A stretch of 59,496 nucleotides of DNA from Symbiodinium natans (GCA_905221605.1 CAJNDS010000849.1:1-59496), one strand, 5' to 3'. Shown: positions 42,011-55,072, counted from the first letter of the stretch. Program-made: numbers and translations. Notes: generated by a model from the letters alone, not told the origin.

Positions 42011-42155
42011 GTTTGGGGTTTAGGGTTAGGGTTTAGGGTTTAGGGTTTAGGGTTTAGGGTTTAGGGTTTAGGGTTTAGGGTTTAGGGTTTAGGGTTCAGG
42101 GTTTAGGGTTGAGGGTTAGGGTATAGGTTTAGGGTGGGTGTAGGGCTGAGGGCTT
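42011..42155 (+). repeat. Telomere-like TTTAGGG array
   Basis: Mostly perfect, decaying at the right end into GGGTATAGG and GGGCTGAGG. Confidence 0.95.
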
Positions 42156-42925
42156 AAGGTCATGAATCTGCCTTTCGCTACGGGACGACATGCAATTGGC
42201 TTTTCTCTGGATAAAGTATAAGGTCACACGCGCTCGAGCCTGTGGGGCTATGTCCTGGCCCGTTGGTGAATCTGCTGGGAAGTTGAACTTTGTCTTCTAC
42301 ACGTCTGAACCCTACAAACCCTCGTAAACATAATTGTTTGGGGCTTCGGGTACAAGACCGGCCGTCCAGCCCTTTGGAGCCTTAGGATAACAAAGGCGAC
42401 GCAACATTAGGGTCTGAGGGCTTCGTAGGGCTTAGTGTTAGGGTGAAGGAAAACAATCCAACCAACCTGCATAGAGTTATTCAAGCGCATTCCACTGTTT
42501 TAGGCCCTAAACACAAAAGCTTTGAGCATGCTCGTAGTTTGCAACCATGCACGGTACAACTAGGTGGCCCCCTTGATCATTGGAGTTCGATTTGAAGCAC
42601 AGGGCACAAGGACTACGAAACTATCTACGGGAGGGGCGTGTGGGGATGCAAGACACAACACCACACCCAGGCGTCGAACAAGCAAGGTGGGGAACGGGAT
42701 CCACCTGTGGGGAGGTATCCGGGGAGGACTCTAATTCCAAAACGTACAGGGTGTCTCTTGGACTGAAAAGGCTCTGAATGCTGAACCAGGAGGGTTGACG
42801 CTTTGTTGTGTGAGGTTTAGGGTTTAGGGTTGTCGTCCCGGCTCCGACGACGTGGAACACTGAAGCGAGGCTTGAATGGACAGGAGAAAGATATCACCTG
42901 CACGAAGTCTTCATTAGCATATAGG
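42156..42925. other. Unassigned segment
   Basis: Nothing recognised apart from two TTTAGGG units near 42812-42828. Confidence 0.5.
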
Positions 42926-43027
42926 TTGGGATGTTCCCCCTTATTCTAACATCTCCTCAATTGGGATTATCGTACCCCCTACTATAATCCCCATTAAGGA
43001 CTGTGAGGAAAAGGGGGAATATCCCAA
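42926..43027. mobile_element. MITE family A, copy 2 (102 bp)
   Basis: Ends TTGGGATGTTCCCCCTTAT and ...GGGGGAATATCCCAA. The interior has TACCCCCTACTATAATCC and AAGGACTGT. It is flanked by CATATAGG and CATGTAGG, an 8-bp target duplication with one mismatch, the length seen for hAT-type elements. Confidence 0.88.
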
Positions 43028-43377
43028 CATGTAGGTTCCAAGTAGGCTGCGGGCTTGCATGGCTTGCAGTCCCCGAGGTCTGCAACAGGAAGCCCGCGGA
43101 AGAAAGCCAGACTCGGAAACAGTCCGCCCTCAGCAGGTCGGCCCCTTCACACCCCGCGAAACAATCCTGACTATGATCCTCTTAACATGAAATATCTGAT
43201 GGCCTGCCGTCGCTTACCATACTGTCCCAAACACTTCCACTCTACAACCCGAACCCTACAATCCCTAAACACCAAGCACTCTACCGTGAGGCCCAGCCGG
43301 CGTGGCATAGCCTGGTGCCAACGCCCGGAGGGACCCTCCCGCAACAGGAAAAAAACAATGCACACAATTACCGCAAC

Positions 43378-43466
43378 TTGGGATGTTCCCCCTTATACTA
43401 ACAGTCCTTGATAGTGATTATAGTAGGGGGTACGAAGGACTGTTAGTACAAGGAGGAACATCCCAA
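43378..43466. mobile_element. MITE family A, copy 3 (89 bp)
   Basis: Ends TTGGGATGTTCCCCCTTATA and ...AGGAGGAACATCCCAA. ACAGTCCTT and AAGGACTGTTAGTA form the arms. Flanks ACCGCAAC and GCCACAAC match at six of eight positions. The centre is shorter than in the other copies. Confidence 0.88.
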
Positions 43467-43891
43467 GCCACAACTGCCAATGCCAGCGGATGGTGCGGCG
43501 AAAGGTGATTTGGGCTAGGGTCTGTAGGGTGGGTACTCCAAGATCGAACAGTAGGGCCAACATTCAAGGGTTACTTAAGGGTAACGACACATGTGCCCAA
43601 AAACAAGTTGTGCGGACTGTTCAGATTGGATCCACCTGGAAAGCCAATGCCGAAGCAGAAATTCCAGCCGCGAGGGCAGAATGTTCGCCCTCGGAGGCTT
43701 TAGAGTACATGATCTAGGTTCCCGGAGTTTGCAAATCTGGGCCCTCCTTGGGTCCTTGTAGCGTTTAGGGTTTAGGGGTTTCCGAATGAGAATATTCTGG
43801 AGGTAAAGGCTATTGTGGACTACACTTAAACTCTTATAACCCCATACCCCCTCCAAAGTTTGATTCCTGTCGGGTTCTATATAGCTATGTC

Positions 43892-43991
43892 TCGGAATGT
43901 TCCCCCTTACACTAACAGTCCTTACTAAGAATTACAACGGGGGGTACTATAATCCCTGTTAAGGGCCGCTGATATTTAAACAAAATCCCAA
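43892..43991. mobile_element. MITE family A, copy 4 (about 100 bp, diverged)
   Basis: The left end TCGGAATGTTCCCCCTTACA and interior CTAACAGTCCTTACTAAGA and GGGGTACTATAATCC match the family. The right end is eroded (AAAATCCCAA). Copies 2-4 lie within 1.1 kb. Confidence 0.8.
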
Positions 43992-46268
43992 GCAATTTCA
44001 AAAAAAAAAAAACACACCTTCGTTCCGGCTCATTTAGTGCCAAAGGTAGCCAAAAGGATGCGGGCCTTTCTTGCCGTTTGCGCCAGGGTTCATGTTCCGG
44101 CCCAAATCTACGCCCTAGAGGCCCTCTAAACACCGTTGACGCTTGCTTTCTGCAAGAACCCGAAACCGTAAACCCCAAACGATGGAATCGTCTCATACTC
44201 GGCTCAAATTGCTTGAGCAATCCCAGGACTACATCGGGTCAAATTCCCCCCCTCCCCCCCACCCCCCCGCAGTCTGATGCATCTGCTTCTATTAAACTTC
44301 GTCGAACATACTGCACAAAAAGAACTTCATACAAGCCACCATGATAAACAAAAAACATATGTGCGCAGAAAAAACATAAATAGATAGCGAGAAGCATTGC
44401 TTAGTTTCGACAAAAGTAAACTTCACGGGCCCAATCAGGGGTTTTGCATGATCCTGACCTGATAGGGGTGGGTGGGGTCTTCAGGGTCTGTAGGGTTTCT
44501 AGGGTTTGTAAGGGCTTAGGGGTTTTAGGGGTTAAGGGTTTAAGGTTTAGGGTTTGTGCTGTACACATATTCCACTGGCAAGTCTTCAAAATTTGTGTGC
44601 GACAACAACGATGCGGTGATCCAGCTCTGACTATATCACAGCCAATACTCTGGAGTTGAGCAAGTCATTGGTTTGGGGCTTTCGGTTTGGGGCTTTGTTC
44701 ATATGGTAAGGAGTGTGAGCTTGTGTTTTACACAGGTTGAGCCCACAAAACCCTAAACAAAAAACCATAAACTGTAAGAGTTCGATAATGTCCAGAAATA
44801 GACCGGCCCTTGTGGGGGAGGAGGGGGAGGGGAGCCGCACGCGGGCGGAAAAACAAGTTTTGCAGAAGCCTTGAATGTATAGGGTGTGTAAGTTGCTGTT
44901 TGTGTGCAGTGTTCAGGGATTCGGGTCTGATGTTCAGCACACGGAGTTTAGGGCTCAGGGTTGTAGAGAGGAATGGCAAATCCAGAGCAGTGAGTGTATG
45001 TAAGGTCATGCTGGACATTGCGCGACGGTGACATCGTGACTCCCCTCACTTTGCCCAGATCGATGCCCACCACGCCTGACACCAGGAGAACCCCCAGAGC
45101 CCGAAAGAAAAGTTCTCGGAGGTCTGTCAGCTTAGAAAGGCCTAAGGGGCATCCTTTCCCTGCAGGCCCTAAGCCCCTAAGCCCGGCCGTATTCTACATG
45201 TGACAAAAGCAGCTGGTACCCTGATACTGGCTCGGCTGCAAGCTCCATCATCCACTGGTCTTTGAAGCTGCAAAGACACCAGGAAAGCCAGATCCAAAAA
45301 GCCTGAACCCCAAGTCGACACATGCCGAACGATTGTTTCGCACCGGCAAGAATCAAAGGTGGAAATGAACTCTAAGCCCATAATCCCAAAACCCGTGAAC
45401 CCTGCGGACCGTTGTCTGCTGCTTGCTTTGCACTTAACTGGCATGTTGGTGCTGAAGTTTCCAAAGCTCTGAGAAATCAATCCAGCATCCCATCAATTTC
45501 TCCAACACATAAAGTCCTGTCGCCCAGAACATTGTCAATGCATTGTCATGCAGATGGCCTTCTTACTCCGATTCATGGGTCTGCTTCCTCGACGCGACCG
45601 TTGAAAGTTGCTTCCACCTGACAGATAGTGGTGTACGGGCGCAGGTCTTTGGGGCATACAGCCCAAAATGTTTTTAAGTAATCAATGAAGCTCAAGCTAG
45701 AAATGGATCCCTTCATGAACTACATTATGCCCCTTAAGAAGCAAAGTGCAGGAGGCTTTGATCTCATGGCATCTCAGCGCAGTTTCATGCATGATCGAAT
45801 GCCGGCGGAGTGTGCAACACATCTTGAAGAGCAGTATCCAGAACTTCTTCCAAGGGTTCCTGATGCTTGCAGAAACCCTGAACCCCAAATCAAAAAAAAT
45901 GTTCGGAATCTCTCCATGCTTCTTCTTTCCAGCTCAGGAAACCACATGTGCTTGGGCGATGGGAAGACATCGTGTACTTTGACTAGGTGACTGGTTGTTC
46001 ATGTTAGCTAGACCGAAGAGTAACCCAGGAATTGAAAAGGGTTTTTGGCTTAAAGAGGCTAAGCCCTAAAGGAAGGGGAATAAGGGCCTGGTTCATAAGA
46101 GCTGTCACATCCGGAGCGCACGAATTGCGCAACAACTGCGCCACATTCCACAGCTCAAAAACAGAAGAACAGCAACCTACAGCAAGCCCTGGGTGCTCCG
46201 CATGTAAATCATGAGCACAAGGTTCAGATAGGTAGATGCCAAAATGGGGGGACCCTTCATGTCCCCCC

Positions 46269-46300
<32 letters not shown>

Positions 46301-47675
46301 AAGTTGAGCAAAATACGACAATCCTAAATGGACCCCACCCCCCTCCCCGCCTAAAAAACACCAATAATAAACTGTATAATATATATATATACATGTATAT
46401 TTAGTTAAAAATAAGGAAGGTGCAAACCTGTTTTGTGTAAAAGCCACATTCTGAGATCGAGTGTCCAACCATGCGCTCAATCCAGAAAGTAGCAACCTTT
46501 GGGGGTTTAGTTCGGGCTTGGGTTTAGGATTTGGCTTGAGCGTCAGATTTTTGGAGACTTCGAGGCCTTTGTTGGGCTCCCTCAGTTGGGACCCCTCTAG
46601 AAATTACCATATTCTGGAACAACCCCTGTGAGCCCAGTTCTCAAAATTATGCCCCTCCCCCTGTCATTAGGGTACCCGACAAAGGCCGACATTCCGGAAA
46701 AACTGACCGCTAATGATCTATAGGTTTATGAGACTCACCGCACTAGTGATTGAAATTGATGCCTGAGTTCTCGCCAAGCGCAATGTGGTAAGCGGCAGAG
46801 CAGCCACTCTTCCATTCTGGGCCTGCTCGGCAGGGCCTCATCCAGCCGATGCTCATGGCAATCGAATACGGACTTTTTGTACTTGGGTAGGTGTTTCAGG
46901 CGCTGGGCGACTACATGAACCTCAAATTTGGACCTTGTACCCTTTACTATGAACTTCCCAACTAAGGTGTCAGGGCATAAAAGGCTATTGCAGGTTACGA
47001 GGCCGCATTGCCGATGTGGATTTGCGGGACTACAGTGCATAAGGTTTAGGTTTAAGCGTTTTGGGGTTTAGGGGTTTAGGGTTCAAGGCCTAGGCGTAGT
47101 CACAGCTTTCTGTAGTAGCGCCGTCTAACTCCTACAAATCCGCCCCCCCCCCCCACTAGGTCTATGGCAAAACAAACAGTTTTGTTCATGGTTCATGTTG
47201 ATTTTGGGCTTGGGTGTTGAGTACTGCGCTCTACGTCTAGTAGCTGTCCAAGACAAAATCAGAAATAATGTTCACCTCAGAATTAAAATCCCCCCTCAAT
47301 TAAGAAACCCGAGGCCCGGAACTCAATTATACACACCCCCCCTCGTTAAGAAAGCACAGGCCCAGGATTCATTCTTAAGAGGAATCGGCGGGGGGGTGTA
47401 TTATTCTGAGCTTGACATTACCATTGAAAGGTCTTGGTCAACCGCATGCATGCGGCCACTGGCAAACTCCCGCCTGTCACCTCGAATTGGCGGATCTTCC
47501 TGACCGTGCTTTTTTTGAACACAGTAAAAGCCAATATTGATACGGCACGCAGTTCCTTCTCTGTTGCCCATGCCGGTCCATGCCTGAACACTACACAGCT
47601 CAGCTCCACTTTAACCACAAGTTTGGCGTCAGCACTGGAAACGACTTGGAACCCCAGCTGCATCGTGACCCTGAA
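43992..47675. other. Unassigned segment
   Basis: No recognised genes. It holds a C-rich tract near 44250, scattered degenerate TTTAGGG-like words (44480-44560), an (AC)n run at 46269-46295, and a TA run at 46378-46390. Confidence 0.5.
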
Positions 47676-48300
47676 CTCTAAACCCTAAACCCTAAACCCC
47701 AAACCCTAAACCCTAAACCCTAAACCCTAAATCGAACCTAGACCTGCCTCCCGAACCCCCCAATGAGAACCCTAGTAACACGCCTCCAAACCCTTGACCC
47801 CCCGGCAACCCAAGACAGCTCCAAACCCTAAAGACCCTTGACTCCCTAAACCCTAAACCCTAAACCTTCAACCCCTCACTGAATCCTAAACTCTTGAGCC
47901 TCGACCACTCTCGAAACAAGTCGAGACCCTTTTTGTTTCAAACCAAAACCGTAAACCTCTTGACCCTCGACCACCCTCAGGACAAGTTCGCAACCGAAAC
48001 CCTTGACCAGCGACCTGTCTCCAAGCAACTCTGAATCGGGAACCCTAAGCCCTAAACTGCTAAGCCCGAAAACCAACCAAACCCCAAATTGACCCCTAAA
48101 CCCCTAAACCCCAAAACCACTAAACCCCTGAACCCCTGAACCCCTCAACCCCTCAACCCCTCAACCCCTCAACCCCTGAACCCCTAAACCCCTCAACCCC
48201 AAACCCCTAAACCCTTAACCCTTAACCCTTAAAGCCTAAACCCTGCACCCTAAACCCCTAAACCCTAAACCCTAAACCCTAAACACTAAACCCCACACTC
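47676..48300 (-). repeat. Telomere-like CCCTAAA region, largely degenerate
   Basis: Perfect CCCTAAA at 47680-47730 decays rightward into CCCCTAAA, CCCCTCAA and CCCCTGAA variants and ends near 48300. The next array (48387) is in the opposite orientation, so two telomere-like tracts converge with about 85 bp between them. Confidence 0.9.
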
Positions 48301-48386
48301 CAAAAGCCCGAAAGAGGGATCCTCAGGAGCTTCCCACTTGGTGGCTCGAGACCCAGGGAAGCCAATGACGTCCCTCTCACTCCTCG

Positions 48387-48768
48387 GGGTTTAGGGTTCA
48401 TTTAGGGTTTAGGGTTCAGGGTTCAGGGTTTAGGGTTTAGGGTTTAGGGTTTAGGGTTTAGGGTTTAGGGTTTAGGGTTTAGGGTTTAGGGTTTAGGGTT
48501 TAGGGTTTAGGGTTTAGGGTTTAGGGTTTAGGGTTTAGGGTTTAGGGTTTAGGGTTTAGGGTTTAGGTTTTAGTGTTTAGGGTTTAGGGTTTAGGGTTTA
48601 GGGTTTAGGGTTTAGGGTTTAGGGTTTAGGGTTTAGGGTTTAGGGTTTAGGGTTTAGGGTTTAGGGTTTAGGGTTTAGGGTTTAGGGTTTAGGGTTTAGG
48701 GTTTAGGGTTCAGGTTTAGGGTTTAGGGTGCAGGGTGTAGGGTTTAAGGTTCAGGGAGCAGGGCTTAG
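48387..48768 (+). repeat. Telomere-like TTTAGGG array, longest near-perfect tract
   Basis: About 330 bp of nearly uninterrupted TTTAGGG (roughly 47 units), with a few TTTTAGTG and TTCAGG variants, decaying at the right end. Confidence 0.97.
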
Positions 48769-49985
48769 GCAGAAAACTCTTGCAGGAAGGTACCTGTTCT
48801 AGTTTCAAGCACATATTTTGATGGCCTGGATTAGAAGTACGAGAACTTGGACAATCGAAAACAACCGTGGTCGGGATGACGAGAACCTGAAACCCAAACC
48901 CTAGACCCGAAACCTAGACCTTAAGCCCCAAAACACAACATGTATCGCAGGCCTAAGTCAAAAACTAAACTTTACACCAAACGGCACAGGACTCCCGGGC
49001 TTAAAGCGTAGGGTTGTCGAACATGGTACTTTGACAGCGGCTATGATTCAGGGGATCACGTGCGGGATATGTCCGACAAGTAAGCTTTCAACGTATGACG
49101 CTCAAGGGAAAAGCAGCACAAGAGAGCATCAGCACAGCAACATGCCGAGATGCTATTCGTGCTTCCAAGAGGAAGAGCTGTCTCTGCTCGCTGCATGATC
49201 GACTTTGAAAAGCTTCAAGGGACAAGTTGAAAATACTGCAGCGTCGGGGCCGTGATCTTGAGCCAAAGGCATATGAGCGACGAAGGCGGAAAAAACAAGG
49301 GCTGCAGTGCGTCATGGTGCAGGATTGTGCTGCTGCTCTTCACCTTTCTAAAAATGAGAACAGAAGCATCATCTGACAAAAGCCCAGCAGCACAAATTCG
49401 CCGAGTCTCGATGAGTTGCCGCCATTCGTGCAACCAACAACTGAAAACAAAGTCAAAAATTCAACACTACCGACAATCTCGCACACATCTACGCCAAGAA
49501 ATCTAAAAGCATTTGGTTTTAGAGCCTCATAACTCGAGCTCTTAAACTTATGCGGCCGATCTAAGTCAACCCTTAATCCTAAATCCTAAACCCTAAGTAA
49601 ACCTTCTGGAAGGGAGGAATGGCACGCCTGTAATGATGATGAGGTTTTGGACTCTGAGGCTTGATGGCGGAGGGTTCGGGTTTTGGGTTGAGGGCTTCCG
49701 GAGTCTGGGGTTAAACCCTCAACCAATAAAACCCTGAACCCTGAACCCTAAACCCGAAACACTAAACCCTAAAATTTTGCAAGCTTTTCATGCATACACT
49801 TCAACTGAAACTTCGTGCATTCTCGTGAGCTTCAGACTGCAATTTGAGCGCTTGCCTCTTTTCGTTCTGGGTTCAACCTGGTTCAACCCAAGTTCAACCT
49901 GGTTGGTTCAACCCAGGTTCGAATCTTTTTTTTCCGAGTTGAGCGAACTAGTGCGAACCACCTCCTTGGTGTTTGGGTTGTGAAA
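48769..49985. other. Unassigned segment before the LINE
   Basis: No gene recognised. Near 49870-49930, GGTTCAACC/AACCTGGTT words repeat, forming small inverted repeats followed by a T-run. Confidence 0.5.
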
Positions 49986-50069
49986 ACCGTGCCTCTGTAC
50001 TGGCACATCTGATGGCCCTCTTGGCCCTATGGTACAGGGGAGGAATATCACCTCCTCCTAAGCTATCAT

Positions 50070-50380
50070 CCTCTTTGGGATGCTACCAGAGGTTGATACC
50101 TCATGAGAGGATTGAACCTCCTGGCAAAACATTCCTCAAGGTTTCTGGTGCACTGTGTGCAAACTGTGAGAGGAAATCGGCCAGGGGTGTGTTCTCTGGC
50201 AGCGAGGATGAACCTCGACTCCATCATCCTCGTTGGGATGCTACCAGAGGGTGATACCTCATGAGAGGATTAAACCTCCTGACAAAAAGTTCCCTCAAGA
50301 CCGCTGGTGCACCTGGCGCAGGCTGTTAGAGGGGATCGGTCAGGGGTGGTTTCTCTGGTAGCGAGGATGACCTTCACTTT
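50070..50380. repeat. Two ~152-bp tandem repeats in the LINE 3' UTR
   Basis: 50070-50221 and 50222-50380 share GGGATGCTACCAGAGG, TGATACCTCATGAGAGGATT and GAGGGGATCGG.CAGGGGTG-like segments. A partial third start occurs at 50367 (AGCGAGGATGA). Non-coding 3' tandem repeats are common in LINEs. Confidence 0.75.
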
Positions 50381-50415
50381 ATCCTCACTGGGAGGATGCA
50401 ACCTCCTAGGTTGCT

Positions 50416-53400
50416 TCAGCTGCCGGTGCCTTCAGGGATTTTGCACAGGGGGTCTGCTGCAACTTGGGCTGTCCCTTGCACCTGCTGAAAGAGGCTGCGG
50501 ATGGCATTGGTTGGCTCGGGCTTAAACTGCGCCTTGCACCTGGGGTCCTTTTTAAAACTGCATGCAACTGAAAGTTTTTGCGAAACTTTTTTAGTCTTCA
50601 AGGACAACTGTCCACCACAACCTTCGCAGACCCACAGTTGTCTGTTCCCTAGCAGTTTTAAAACATGTGTAACATGTACCCCTTCAACCGTCACTCTGCC
50701 TTGGTGTGTGCATTGGTGCGCTGCCAGTGCTTCCAAGGTTTTGCGGTTCTTTGTGTGCAGGAGTTTAAGTTGACACTGAGCACACCGGAGGTTGAGACCT
50801 TCCCATTCCCACGCATGCACAGGTTTGGTCCGGACCAGCTCCTGGAACCATTCCTGTTGGGTGGTGATGTGGCCTCTCCCTATGTTGGAGCCAATGCGCT
50901 TTTTGCAGGGCCTGGAGGTGGCCTCATTGCTCTTGCGAGCCTGCTTTTCCTGTAGGAAGACCTTATACACTGGGTGCTGATTTTCCCCAATGGCAGTAAG
51001 GATCTTTTCCGCCCTGCTCGCCAGGAATTCTTGTGCTTTTTTGCTGCAATGGTCCTGGTACTGACTGGCTGCCCGGACATCAGGGTGGGCCAGCTCGGCC
51101 GCTTTTTCCCCACACAGCTTGTCCGCCAGGTCATTGACCTGCTGTCTCCACGAGTTTTCCGCACCCACCTTCCGGAGGAACTCCTCCTCTGAAACATGGG
51201 ATGGAACCCATTTCATTTTGAGGCGGTTGACATCTGTGGTTTGCAGCTCCCACCAGATGTCACCGTGGGTCTTGCCCGGCTTTGGGCTGCGGACTCGTTT
51301 CGGGACACCAAGGCAGTCTAGTGTCGTGCCTTCGGTATAACGGGCCAGCTGCAGAACGGCATACAGCTCCCCCCGAAAAACCGTCTGTGGTCCAGGGACT
51401 TGGCCTACGATTGCTCCTACCTGGACGTATTCTTGGCCCTGTTTCTTGCAGGCTACAACTGCATATGCCACCTGCCGGAGTCTCGGGTCCGCCGTGTAGG
51501 GGCCACCACTAGCATCTGTGCCATACACAAGCTCCGGGTCGCTGAGGGGCTCTTTGTCAGCCCATATACCCATAAAGATGGGATTGTCCTCCTGTGGAGG
51601 TTGTACCTCCCATTCGGGTTTGGGCGGGAGGCCCCTGGTCCACAGCGATCTCGGGCCTTGGGCCCTGCCTTCTTGGAACCATGTTGGCAACTCCCAGTTC
51701 TGGGCTTCCCACCAGGCACAATCCAAGAGCACATGCTCCCAGTCCGCTTGCTGGTGGCATCGGGGGCACACTTTGACAGCAGAGTTTTGGCTGCAAACCA
51801 AGGCACCCTGCCAGACGCACCTCAGGGCAGCTGCTTTCGTGGTTCGACCTGCTTTCTTGAACTCCCCCAGCAATTTCCTCCCTACCGTCCAGTCGACTCC
51901 CTCCTGTAGCTCAGGGGCAGCAAGACCAGTGGCGATGCGGTGGTTCACCTCCTTCTGGTAGGTTTGCTGGAGGAGGTCTAAGACACGACACTCCTGCTGT
52001 GGGGTGTGTATGGTGTGCTTGGCGCCGTGGGTGTCTAACCATTCATCACTGCCTCTAGGCTGCCAACCCATGTCAAGCAGGTACGCAACCGCGGCCGCCA
52101 AAGGGCCCCTGACCATTTGCCACCTGCTGCTGGCCTCTTCCAGCCTTTGGACGGTGAGGCCCCATGTTCTCTCCAGCAGCTCTTCCTTTCCTACCCAGCG
52201 CTTCTTAAGCTGGAACCAGGCCTCAACTTGCTGGACCATCATGGTGCGGCCCGGGTCTTGGTACCTATCCCCCACGGAGGACACCTCCAGATTGCCCATC
52301 TTTTGTCTGCCACACTGTTCCGCCAGGGCAGTCCGGAGCTTTTGTCGCCGGGTGGGTGGCATGCCCTGGGCTTGGTGGCCCCAGGTAAGGGCGGAGGCAA
52401 CCCCTCCTCGGAAGAGGCGGACCTTGGCCGGCACACTCGGGACTCTCAGCTGTTTTAGCTTCTTTTGTCCTTTGCCCGCTTTGTGCCTCCGGGCCCTTTG
52501 CACCTTGACCCTTCGGACCCGACCTAGGGCACAGTCCAGGCCTAAGTCTTTCATACTATCGCAGATAGCTGGGTCCCCGTCTTTGCGCAGCTTCTGTAGT
52601 TCCCTTCTGGCTTCCGCGGTGGTGCACAGGAAGCCGGTTTTCTTGAGGGACAGACGGAGGTCGCTACCTTCCAAAAGCCGGCGAAGGGTTTTGTAACCTT
52701 CATAGACCGCAAATGCCGCCTGCTCAGGATATCTTGCTTCGAAATCCGCTCCGATATCATCCACCCAGGTGTCTAAGGCAGTGATACTTCGGAGCTGAGC
52801 GGCTTCTTGCATTATTGGCTGGAGGTAAACCCTGGCCATCATTGTTGCGAACGGGCACCCTGCTAGGATGCCCCTCGCAGGGAGGATCCCCTCCGAAAGG
52901 AGATCCTCTGCCACGAGATATCTCGTTCCCCGGTAGACTTGCATGACCAGGAGGGCTATCGCTGGCGGGAAGCCGGTCGCCACTATCCGCTCCTCCAATT
53001 TGGTCCAATTAACACTGTCATAGAAAGTCTGCAGGTCCAACAGGACCGCACAGGCATGTTTGTTAGCTGCGCGGCTAACCTCTCCTCTCAGGAGTCTCTG
53101 CATGCCTGTTTCTAGACAAGTGTTACCCGGGGAGGCTTTATTGGGAACCTCTCTGCAGTTTCTCGCATCCATTTCTTGACGACCTGTGCTCTGCAGAAGC
53201 ACCAAAGCCGATAGGTGATGGATGTGAGGGTTATGGGCCTTTCTATGTCAGCGTTTTTGGGCAGGAGTGCCACATGGTGCGCCTGCCAGTGCTGTGGCGC
53301 CACTCCTGTGGTTTCCGCCAAGTTCAGGACTTGGGTGAGCTGCTCATAGGCCGGTCCAGGGAGGTTTTTGAGGGCAGCATAGGTGAGCCCATCAAGACCT

Positions 53401-53648
53401 CCTGCCTTGTCGGTGACATTCTTGAGGATGGCCTCGAGCACCTCTGCTGTTATTTTGAACAGCGGGGAGGCTTTTGCTGCATCCAGCAGGGTCTGGCCGA
53501 TCGGGGGGGAACATTCTACCTCTCCCCAAATTGCGACCCACTGCTTCCTCCTGGCCCCTGGGCGCTCTTCACCTGGGAGGTTTTGGTTTTGGGAGGGCCG
53601 ATCTAGGACTCTCTCACTCTTCTTGAGAGAACTGTAGAGAGGTCTCAT
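50416..53648 (-). pseudogene. LINE copy 1 reverse transcriptase-RNase H (one frameshift)
   Basis: The frame at 53648-53112 carries the RT N-terminus (KAGGLDGLTYAALKNLPGPA, RPITLTSITYRLW). A 4-base deletion relative to copy 2 near 53145 shifts it into the 929-codon frame 53205-50416. There the RT palm shows A-V-L-L-D-L-Q-T-F-Y-D-S-V (about residue 55), G-I-L-A-G-C-P-F and T-W-V-D-D-I-G-A-D-F (about 148-153, the [YF]xDD equivalent). A Cys/His motif C-P-R-C-x7-H-x4-C lies near 479-495. RNase H follows with Y-G-T-D-A-S-G-G (about 560), F-R-G-E-L-Y-A-V (Glu), and W-V-P-S-H-V...N-D-L-A-D (His/Asp). The last ~120 residues contain several CxxC pairs (L-R-C-A-Q-C, V-C-E-G-C-G), possibly a second zinc module. 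Confidence 0.88.
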
Positions 53649-53657
53649 CCCTTTCGC

Positions 53658-55072
53658 TCATCCCGCTTGGAGCCAGTCCTTGTATTGGGCCTGCTGCTCC
53701 TTGGCTCTCTGCATCTGGAGGGCCGCCTCGTGCCTGGCAGCGACACTCAAAGACCGCCACTGTGGCTCTTTTGCTGAACATTGCTTGTACAGTTCTGTGA
53801 GGAAGGCAGTTCCTTCAGCAATGTCTTGACAGGTTTGGAGGGTGCCTAGGTCCGGTAGGTGCTGCTGGGAGGCGGGCACTTCCTCCAGGATTCTGGCCAT
53901 TCGTGCCCACCAGCCCACTTCAGAGCCTTTGGGGGCAGTGGAAGGTCGCTGCAAGACTAAGGGTCCCCATTGGGCCTGCACACACCAACCTCTGCCAGTT
54001 CTCGGTGCTTCGTGGCAGTGCTCCAGGCTGGCCGCCCAGGTCGCCAGTTGCCAGGTGCTCTGGTCCTCTTGGGCACAGGTCCTGTCCAGAGGTGCAAGGC
54101 TGCATGTGGTTTCCACGGGGCTGCCCAGGTCACAGACAGATCCACCAGGGCTTCCAGGCTCCTACTCACAACCCCAAAGTCCAGTTCCGCCCCATGGTTG
54201 CATGTAGCCTCTCCAGTGGCTACCATCCTCCCCCTCATCACCTGAATCAGTGCTGTGTCCTGAACTTCGGTCGGGTCCAGGTTCCAATCTCCCAGGATGA
54301 TCCAGGGTTCCGGGAGGGTTCTTACGAAAGCCACCAGAGAGGATAGCACCTCTGCATTCGTGGGACCATTTAGGCCTTCCGTGTCCCTCAGGTAGAGGGA
54401 CACAATCGTGTAGTCCCACCGTCTTTGTCTCAGACCCACAGCTGTGTAGCCTGCCCCTTTGCATTGGTAGGTGGCTTTTTGCCACACTCCGCTATTTTTG
54501 GGAAAGGCACAAGCAGTGCCCCCCAACCTTGTGCCCTTGTCCGACAAGGAGGCCGGCTCAGCATAGAGATCCCATCCTAGGGATTGCAGTGTGGCTCTCC
54601 TGCCATGCAGCAGTTCCGGTGTGAGGTGGGTTTCCTGCAGACACACCACCTTGGCTTTGGAGGAGGTCACCCACTCCAGTGCCCCGTTGTTGAAACTGGT
54701 GACATTGGCGCTCATGATACTTAGATACTGGTCAGGCGAGGCGGAAGGTTTAACCTTCTCACGGCTGGGCTCTTCTGAGTCGGTGCCCTCGCCTTGGGTA
54801 GGGTCTTCCTCTCGTTCCTGCTGACCCAGCACCTGTTCCGGTGTCAGGGACTCTTCCTTCTTTGGGAGCTCAGAGGCTATCACCTCCTTTGCTTGTTGAA
54901 TGGCTTTCCCGGTGACATCCTCTCCTTGCTCTAGGGCATGCAGGACCATCCTGCACCAACCCCAGGCCAGACCATCACCTCCTCTTGGGCTTCGATGAAG
55001 CTTAAGAGGGTGGCTTCCTTCGCCTGAAAGGGGCTCGCTTGATCTTCCAGGAGGTTGACCACCTCCTGCCAT
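53658..55072 (-). pseudogene. LINE copy 1 apurinic-type endonuclease (frameshifted)
   Basis: Frame 55072-53957 contains the exonuclease-endonuclease-phosphatase signature: I-M-S-A-N-V-T-S-F-N-N (Asn), V-V-C-L-Q-E-T-H-L (catalytic Glu), Y-T-I-V-S-L-Y-L-R, I-I-L-G-D-W-N-L-D-P (Asp/Asn), and L-V-D-L-S-V-T-W-A..W-K-P-H, where the usual S-D-H is degraded. About 124 bp present in copy 2 (57174-57297) is absent here at ~54079, shifting the frame. The linker to RT continues at 54116-53658 (KEQQAQYKDWLQAG). The enzyme would nick target DNA for target-primed reverse transcription. Confidence 0.85.

Noticed and set aside
49252-49268. CTTGAGCCAAAG (minus strand CTTTGGCTCAAG), partial leader-like match
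   Set aside because: Only 11 bases match and there is no adjoining leader sequence or gene.
49916-49935. GGTTCGAATC followed by a T-run, like a tRNA B box and Pol III terminator
   Set aside because: No A box, no foldable cloverleaf and no T-stem pairing; it occurs within a GGTTCAACC-type repeat.
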